A DNA stretch of 64,000 bases, taken from NCBI GenBank assembly GCA_963837485.1, contig CAWINP010000004.1, positions 372,001 through 436,000 of the forward strand. The letters run 5' to 3'. Of the stretch, positions 60,088 through 64,000 are shown piece by piece; position 1 is the first letter of the stretch, and each line of letters opens with the position of its first letter. Position numbers and translations under genes: made by a program. The notes beneath the pieces were generated by a model. It did not search any database and was not told the origin of the DNA. It saw nothing but the letters and a program-made list of their open reading frames with translations. The DNA is from Solirubrobacter sp963837485 (GTDB lineage Bacteria > Actinomycetota > Thermoleophilia > Solirubrobacterales > Solirubrobacteraceae).

Positions 60088-62699
60088 CCTTCGAGCTCCT
60101 CCAGCTCCGCCTGGAGCCGCTCGAGCTTCTCCCGCTCGGCGTTGACGACCGCCTCCGGCGCCTTGTCCAGGAAGCCCTGGTTGGCGAGCTTGCCCTCGGC
60201 GCGCGCGATCTCCTTGCGCAGCAGCGTCGCCCGCTCGGCCGCGCGCTTGCGCTCGGCTTCGAGGTCGACGGCGCTGGACGGCAGCACCGCGACGCGCCCG
60301 CCCGGGACGCCGACCGTGGCGACCAATGGGTGGGCCGGATCTCCGTTTCCCGAGAACTCGAACCGGGCCAAGCGGCCGATGTGCTCGAGCACGCGCTCGT
60401 AGCCGTCGGCCTCCAGCCGGGCCGGGACCGCGGTGCCGGGCGCCGCGCCGACCTGGTCGCGCCAGCCGCGCAGCCGCTCGGTCGCCTCGATCGCGCGGCC
60501 CACCTCCTCCTCGACGTCGCGGTCGCGCAGCTTCTCGTTCGCGTGCGGCCAGCGGTGCGCCATCAGCAGCCCATCGGCGCCGGGCAGGTAGGACCAGATC
60601 TCCTCGGTCACGAACGGGATCACCGGATGGGCGATCGCCAGCGTCTGCGCGAGCACATAGAGCGCGAATTGGAGCGCCTCCGTGTTGTCCTCGGCATAGA
60701 GGCGCGGCTTGAGCATCTCCAAGTACCAGTCGCACAGCTCCGCGTAGATGAAGCCGTAGAGCCGCTGCGTGGCGCGGTGGAACTCGAACGTGTCGAACGC
60801 CTCGGTGATCTCCTGCTCTGCCGCCTGCAGGCGAGAGATGATCCAGCGGTCCTCGACGGTGTTCGCCTCCGGCGGCAGCGACGGCACGGTGACGCCCTCG
60901 GGCACCCGCAGCAGCACGAGCCGGGACGCGTTGAACAGCTTGTTCGCGAGTTGTCGGCCCTCGGCGATCTTGGACTCGTTGAAGCGCACGTCCTGCGTCG
61001 AGGACATCGCCAGCAGCCCGTAGCGCACGGCGTCGGCGCCGTAGGCCGGGAACTCGCCGCCTTCGGTGAACACCGGCGGGCGCGGGCCGCCGTCGATCAG
61101 GTCCAGCGGGTCGATCCCGGTGCCGAGCGACTTCGACATCCGGCGGCCGTCGGGGGCCTGGATGATCGAGTGCACGTAGACGTCGTCGAACGGGATGTCG
61201 TCCGCGAACTCCAGGCCGAACATGATCATCCGCGCGACCCAGAGGAACAGGATGTCGCGCGCGGTCGAGAGCACGTCGGTCGGGTAGAAGGCCTTCAGCT
61301 CGGCCGTGGCGTCCGGCCAGCCGAGCGTGGCGAACGGGAACAGGCCGCTGGAGAACCACGTGTCGAGCACGTCCGGGTCGCGCTCCCAGCCCGGGCCGTC
61401 CGGGGGATCCATGCCGACGTAGGTCTCTTCCCCGCGATACCAGACGGGCAGCCGGTGACCCCACCACAGCTGGCGCGAGATGCACCAGGGGCGGATGTTG
61501 CGCATCCACTCCAGGTAGCGGCGCCGCTGGCCCTCCGGGTGGATCTTCACGCGCCCGCTCTCGACGACCTCGATCGCCGCCTCGGCGAGCTCGCCCATGC
61601 GCATGAACCACTGCAACGAGATCAGCGGCTCGATCCGCTCGCCCGAGCGCTGCGAGTACGGCACCTCGTGCGTGTAGGGCTCGGTGCGGTTGACGCGCTT
61701 GGCCTCGCGCAGGGCCGCCACCACGGCCTCGCGCGCCTCCAGCGCGCTCATGCCCGCGAACTGGCCCGCCTCGGCGGTCATGCGCCCGTCCTCGCCGATC
61801 ACCGTCACTTCGTCAAGCCCGTGCGCGCGGCCGATCTCAAAGTCGTTCGGGTCGTGCCCGGGCGTGATCTTCAGCGCGCCGGTGCCGAACTCCGGCTTGA
61901 CGTACGGGTCGGCGATGATCTTCAGCCGGCGCCCGATCAGCGGGAGGATCGCCGTCTCCCCCACCAGCCGCGTGTAGCGGTCGTCGTCGGGGTGCACGGC
62001 GATCGCCGTGTCCCCGAGCATCGTCTCCGGGCGCACCGTGGCGACGGTGATCGAGCCGTTGCCGGACGCCAGGGGATAGTCGACGTAGTAGAGCGTGTCG
62101 GTCACCTCGCGGTCTTCGACCTCGAGGTCCGAGATCGCCGAGCCGGAGCCGGGATCCCAGTTGACCATGTAGTTGTCGCGGTAGATCAGGCCCTTCTCGT
62201 AGAGCGCGACGAAGACCTTCAGGACCGCGCGCACGTAGCCCTCGTCGAGCGTGAAGCGCTCCTCCTCGTAGTCAGCCGAGGCGCCGAGGCGCTTGAACTG
62301 CTCGATGATCGTGTTGCCGTACTGCGCCCGCCAGCGCCAGACGCGCTCCACGAACGCCTCGCGACCGATCCGCTCGCGCGTCGTCCCCTCGGTCTTGAGC
62401 AGCCGCTCGACCTGGGTCTGCGTGGCGATGCCGGCGTGGTCGGTGCCGAGGATCCACTTCGTGCGCTTGCCGCGCATGCGGGCGTAGCGGATCAGCGCGT
62501 CCTGAATCGAGCCGTTGAGCGCGTGGCCCATGTGCAGCGCGCCGGTAACGTTCGGCGGCGGGATCGCGATCGAGTAGTTCTCGGCCGCGGTACCGGCGGG
62601 CTCCGGGTGGAAGCGACCGGATTCGAACCAGCGCGCGAAGATGCGCGCCTCGGTCTCGCTCGGGTCGTAGCGCTTGCGGTCCTCCAGCGGATGCCCCAT
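60084..62699 (-). CDS. valS: valyl-tRNA synthetase
   Basis: 871 residues: HIGH motif PPPNVTGALHMGHALNGSIQ (about 49-68), editing domain with TVRPETMLGDTAIAVHPDD, KMSKS-type RRMSKSLGTGIDPLDL, anticodon-binding domain, and a C-terminal coiled coil (about 800-871; LEAERKRAAERATLLRKEIA). No T-box or leader is visible upstream; a family-B repeat occupies the gap after clpX. Confidence 0.97.
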   Translation of the reverse strand: MGHPLEDRKRYDPSETEARIFARWFESGRFHPEPAGTAAENYSIAIPPPNVTGALHMGHALNGSIQDALIRYARMRGKRTKWILGTDHAGIATQTQVERLLKTEGTTRERIGREAFVERVWRWRAQYGNTIIEQFKRLGASADYEEERFTLDEGYVRAVLKVFVALYEKGLIYRDNYMVNWDPGSGSAISDLEVEDREVTDTLYYVDYPLASGNGSITVATVRPETMLGDTAIAVHPDDDRYTRLVGETAILPLIGRRLKIIADPYVKPEFGTGALKITPGHDPNDFEIGRAHGLDEVTVIGEDGRMTAEAGQFAGMSALEAREAVVAALREAKRVNRTEPYTHEVPYSQRSGERIEPLISLQWFMRMGELAEAAIEVVESGRVKIHPEGQRRRYLEWMRNIRPWCISRQLWWGHRLPVWYRGEETYVGMDPPDGPGWERDPDVLDTWFSSGLFPFATLGWPDATAELKAFYPTDVLSTARDILFLWVARMIMFGLEFADDIPFDDVYVHSIIQAPDGRRMSKSLGTGIDPLDLIDGGPRPPVFTEGGEFPAYGADAVRYGLLAMSSTQDVRFNESKIAEGRQLANKLFNASRLVLLRVPEGVTVPSLPPEANTVEDRWIISRLQAAEQEITEAFDTFEFHRATQRLYGFIYAELCDWYLEMLKPRLYAEDNTEALQFALYVLAQTLAIAHPVIPFVTEEIWSYLPGADGLLMAHRWPHANEKLRDRDVEEEVGRAIEATERLRGWRDQVGAAPGTAVPARLEADGYERVLEHIGRLARFEFSGNGDPAHPLVATVGVPGGRVAVLPSSAVDLEAERKRAAERATLLRKEIARAEGKLANQGFLDKAPEAVVNAEREKLERLQAELEELEG

Positions 62700-62727
62700 C
62701 GCGCGGGGAGTCTAGGAGCCTAGGGCC

Positions 62728-62775
62728 TTAAGGTCGGAGAGAAGGGGATCCCGCCCGGGCGGAGGGGCTGCAGCC
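62728..62775 (-). repeat. pyrimidine-rich post-stop repeat, family B, copy 4
   Basis: Directly after the clpX stop, sense-oriented: CGGCTGCAGCCCCTCCGCCC, a CCGGGCGGGATCCCC segment replacing the usual GATCATC core, then CCGACCTTAAGG. CCGCCC-GGGCGG gives an extra perfect inverted repeat, so this copy could terminate clpX transcription. Confidence 0.65.
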
Positions 62776-62776
62776 G

Positions 62777-64000
<1,224 letters not shown>

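Overview
The window is very GC-rich, uses GTG and TTG starts freely, and is densely packed on both strands. Its gene order is a classic actinobacterial housekeeping chain. Read from right to left on the minus strand it runs clpX, valS, folC, ndk, maf, mreBCD, mrdA, rodA, rne, rplU, rpmA, then (after an interruption) obgE, proB, proA, nadD, rsfS, leuS, comEA, comEC, holA, rpsT, murJ, lepA, hadAB-like, hrcA, dnaJ, prmA. Together with MaoC-type HadA/HadB-like proteins and an actinobacterial GH15 enzyme, this suggests a deep-branching actinobacterium, most likely of the class Thermoleophilia (Solirubrobacterales-like). The taxon is an inference from composition and gene order, not from a marker search.

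Layout. 1-4.7 kb: poorly characterised envelope proteins, a DUF192 protein and an EamA exporter. 4.8-15 kb: a flippase-like membrane protein, a PLP dehydratase, two tandem prmA-type methyltransferases (one frameshifted), dnaJ, hrcA, a hydroxyacyl dehydratase pair, lepA, murJ and, divergently, rpsT. 15-27 kb: GH15 glucosidase, holA, a large secreted nuclease, comEC, comEA and leuS (frameshifted in this sequence). 27.0-27.6 kb: a PD-(D/E)XK endonuclease whose reading frame runs straight through a tRNA-Ala(GGC) gene into the loop of a terminator. 27.6-32.4 kb: rsfS, nadD, proA, proB, obgE. 32.5-45.7 kb: an apparent insert in the housekeeping chain, with a small sigma-like gene, a head-to-head response regulator/histidine kinase pair, a MEDS protein, a pyruvate dehydrogenase operon (aceE-aceF-lpd) and a purine-catabolism operon (uricase, allantoate amidohydrolase, allantoinase, DUF3830, IclR regulator). 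45.7-54.6 kb: ribosomal proteins L27 and L21, RNase E/G and the rod-shape/elongation genes. 54.7-57 kb: an ECF sigma pseudogene with its membrane partner, and a PadR/cupin pair sharing a repeated operator. 57-64 kb: maf, ndk, a zinc-ribbon membrane protein, a 38-residue membrane peptide, folC, valS and clpX (cut by the right edge).

The most interesting signal is not a gene. Four copies of a two-hairpin repeat occur at 8425-8486, 11357-11461, 36269-36330 and 41988-42049, always in the sense orientation of the host transcript. Three begin right after a stop codon and end just before the next start; the fourth lies in frame inside lpd. The outer stem of the first hairpin differs between copies but stays base-paired (GCGACG/CGTCGC, GCGAA/TTCGC, TCAAGG/CCTTGA), while the second hairpin keeps a constant stem with one bulged C. 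This covariation points to a structured RNA element. A second, pyrimidine-rich family also follows stop codons in sense orientation (after rpsT, mreD, ndk and clpX). I found no CRISPR array, insertion sequence, phage module or rRNA.
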